Part shown: positions 63,030 through 64,000 of the stretch, one piece after another
Layout of the letters: every line of letters begins with the position of its first letter
Position numbering within the stretch: the stretch's first letter is position 1
Assembly: GCA_030549205.1 (NCBI GenBank)
Contig: JAUKTV010000005.1
Span: 1,550,001 to 1,614,000 of the forward strand
Origin: Apiosordaria backusii
Lineage: Eukaryota; Ascomycota; Sordariomycetes; Sordariales; Lasiosphaeriaceae
Length of the DNA: 64,000 nt
Direction of reading: 5' to 3'
The notes under the pieces: generated by a model
What the model was told of the DNA's origin: nothing
The model's database searches: none
Seen by the model: the letters and a program-made list of their open reading frames with translations, nothing else
Translations under genes and position numbers: made by a program

Positions 63030-64000
63030 TTTCCGGCATGACGACTAATGAATGAAGATTTTTGTGGGAGAAGAAGAGTTGGAAAGGGGAAGCTTTGTCA
63101 GGATATGACATTCTGTGGTTTTATTTTTATCGATTTGGCTTTGGTTGGTTTGCGATTGTATACACGCACCCCTCAACCCACACACAACACCCGGTTTGGT
63201 TTGGTTTGGTTTGGTTTGGTTCGGTTCTACGGTCAGGTTTTCAGCATTATCATCATCACAGGGTAACAGGACAAGGCATCATCTCAGGAGTTTCTGGCTT
63301 TCAGGGTTCTCCGGGGGCGGGGCGTCTTTATCTCTCTGGGTTCTGGATACCAGCACACATAAACGACTGGACTGGAAATCACTGAAACTGGACAAAACTG
63401 GGGATACTCGGCGTTTGGTTTTCTATTTTCACTGGATGGAGCATGGATGGCAGGCAGGCAAACTTCTATAATACCCCTAACCTTTTGCGTCTTTTGTTTG
63501 TTGGCTAAGCTTTTTGAGCATGCATGGGTGGGGAGACTGACCAGCGTTGCGTTCAGGGGTTGGTTGGTCGTTGATGGGGTACTGTTGACAGGCTTCACTG
63601 GTTGTTTAATTGACATTTACATTGTTCTTATGACTACTTTGCATACCGAAGTTGATGCTGGTGTAATTCACAACGTATTATTACTGAGACTATCATCATC
63701 ATGAGATGCTATGTAAACCAGGACCCATACATGTCAAGAGATATGAAACAGTCATTATCATCATCAGTCATATCGAGTCTCTCCCACCCTGAAACTATCA
63801 CGTGTACCCAAAATCAGTGTCCTGTACCAAGCCCTTGATCTCGACTCGGTCTCAGCTTCCCTTTGAGCCATTTCCAACCTGCGGGGATAAAAAAGACCCA
63901 GAGCGACTCGCAACACTCCCATTCTCACTGAAAGAATGCCCAGCATTAGACATGGTTCTCGATTTTCTCTTGTTGTCTCTCGCGGACCTGTGTTGGTCCC
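63030..64000. other. 3' flank and window end
   Basis: Downstream of the coiled-coil gene. It holds the (GGTTT)n tract listed separately. Several short open frames lack coding character. No gene start can be supported at the right edge. Confidence 0.45.
63193..63222. repeat. (GGTTT)n pentanucleotide tract
   Basis: Six perfect copies of GGTTT run from 63193 to 63222, before the array degenerates into CGGTTC. It lies ~165 bases past the stop of the coiled-coil gene, probably in its 3' UTR. Confidence 0.85.

Noticed and set aside
1..64000. CRISPR arrays, insertion sequences, prophage or plasmid functions
   Set aside because: The window is eukaryotic with spliceosomal introns; no such arrays or transposase-like frames were seen.

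Overview
The window is 64 kb of nuclear DNA from a filamentous ascomycete, most likely a Sordariomycete and probably Sordariales. That placement is an inference. It rests on short introns (about 50-75 nt in most genes) with GTATGT/GTAAGT-type donors and CTAAC/CTGAC-like branch sites, gene-dense packing on both strands, and the protein content: arrestin-like and tetraspanin-like proteins, GPI-anchored Ser/Thr-rich wall proteins, an ER Hsp70 ending in HDEL, and MHF2/CENP-X. I see no plasmid, phage, CRISPR, rRNA or tRNA signal. Exon boundaries were rebuilt by hand from reading frame, splice consensus and family continuity; every joined model closes in frame except where stated.

Layout, left third. 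0-6.4 kb: a mitochondrial-type FAD oxidoreductase with a C-terminal Rieske domain (-); a cysteine-rich single-pass membrane protein (+) carrying an in-frame TGA and an apparent lost base; an arrestin-fold protein (-). 7-14 kb: a GPI-type aspartyl protease with an altered first catalytic motif (+), and a 1342-aa protein joining zinc finger, P-loop GTPase, RING and patatin lipase (-), the most system-like gene here. 14.5-21.7 kb: an eight-exon ammonium transporter (-), a 415-aa orphan (+), a decayed aminoglycoside-phosphotransferase-type kinase pseudogene (+) and a tetraspanin-like protein (+). 21.9-31.8 kb: the ER chaperone LHS1 (-), the ribosome-biogenesis helicase DBP6 (-), the GPI-anchor enzyme GPI3/PIG-A (+, with a frameshift) and a proline-rich protein with a conserved helical C terminus (-).

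Layout, right half. 32.5-39.7 kb: a nine-exon HSPA12-like Hsp70 (-) head-to-head with a large coiled-coil protein (+). 40.8-45 kb: a 1329-aa orphan (+). 45-49 kb: a decayed 21-bp minisatellite and an (ACACCC)n tract in front of an unknown 475-aa protein (+), then a GNAT acetyltransferase (+). 49.3-51 kb: ribosomal proteins uS7/Rps5 (-) and eS25/Rps25 (+) sharing a 299-bp promoter. 52.8-64 kb: the mitochondrial ADP/ATP carrier (+), CENP-X/MHF2 (+), a cupredoxin-like GPI-type surface protein (+), a membrane-anchored cytochrome-b5-like (MAPR) protein (-) and a 689-aa coiled-coil protein (+).

The genes are mostly unrelated housekeeping and accessory functions. Loose themes are the GPI/cell-surface route (GPI3 plus two GPI-type proteins) and chaperones (LHS1, HSPA12-like). 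The best candidates for something new are the GTPase-RING-patatin protein, the HSPA12-like/coiled-coil divergent pair and the 1329-aa orphan. Two genes each appear to lack one base in or next to a homopolymer, which may be assembly error.
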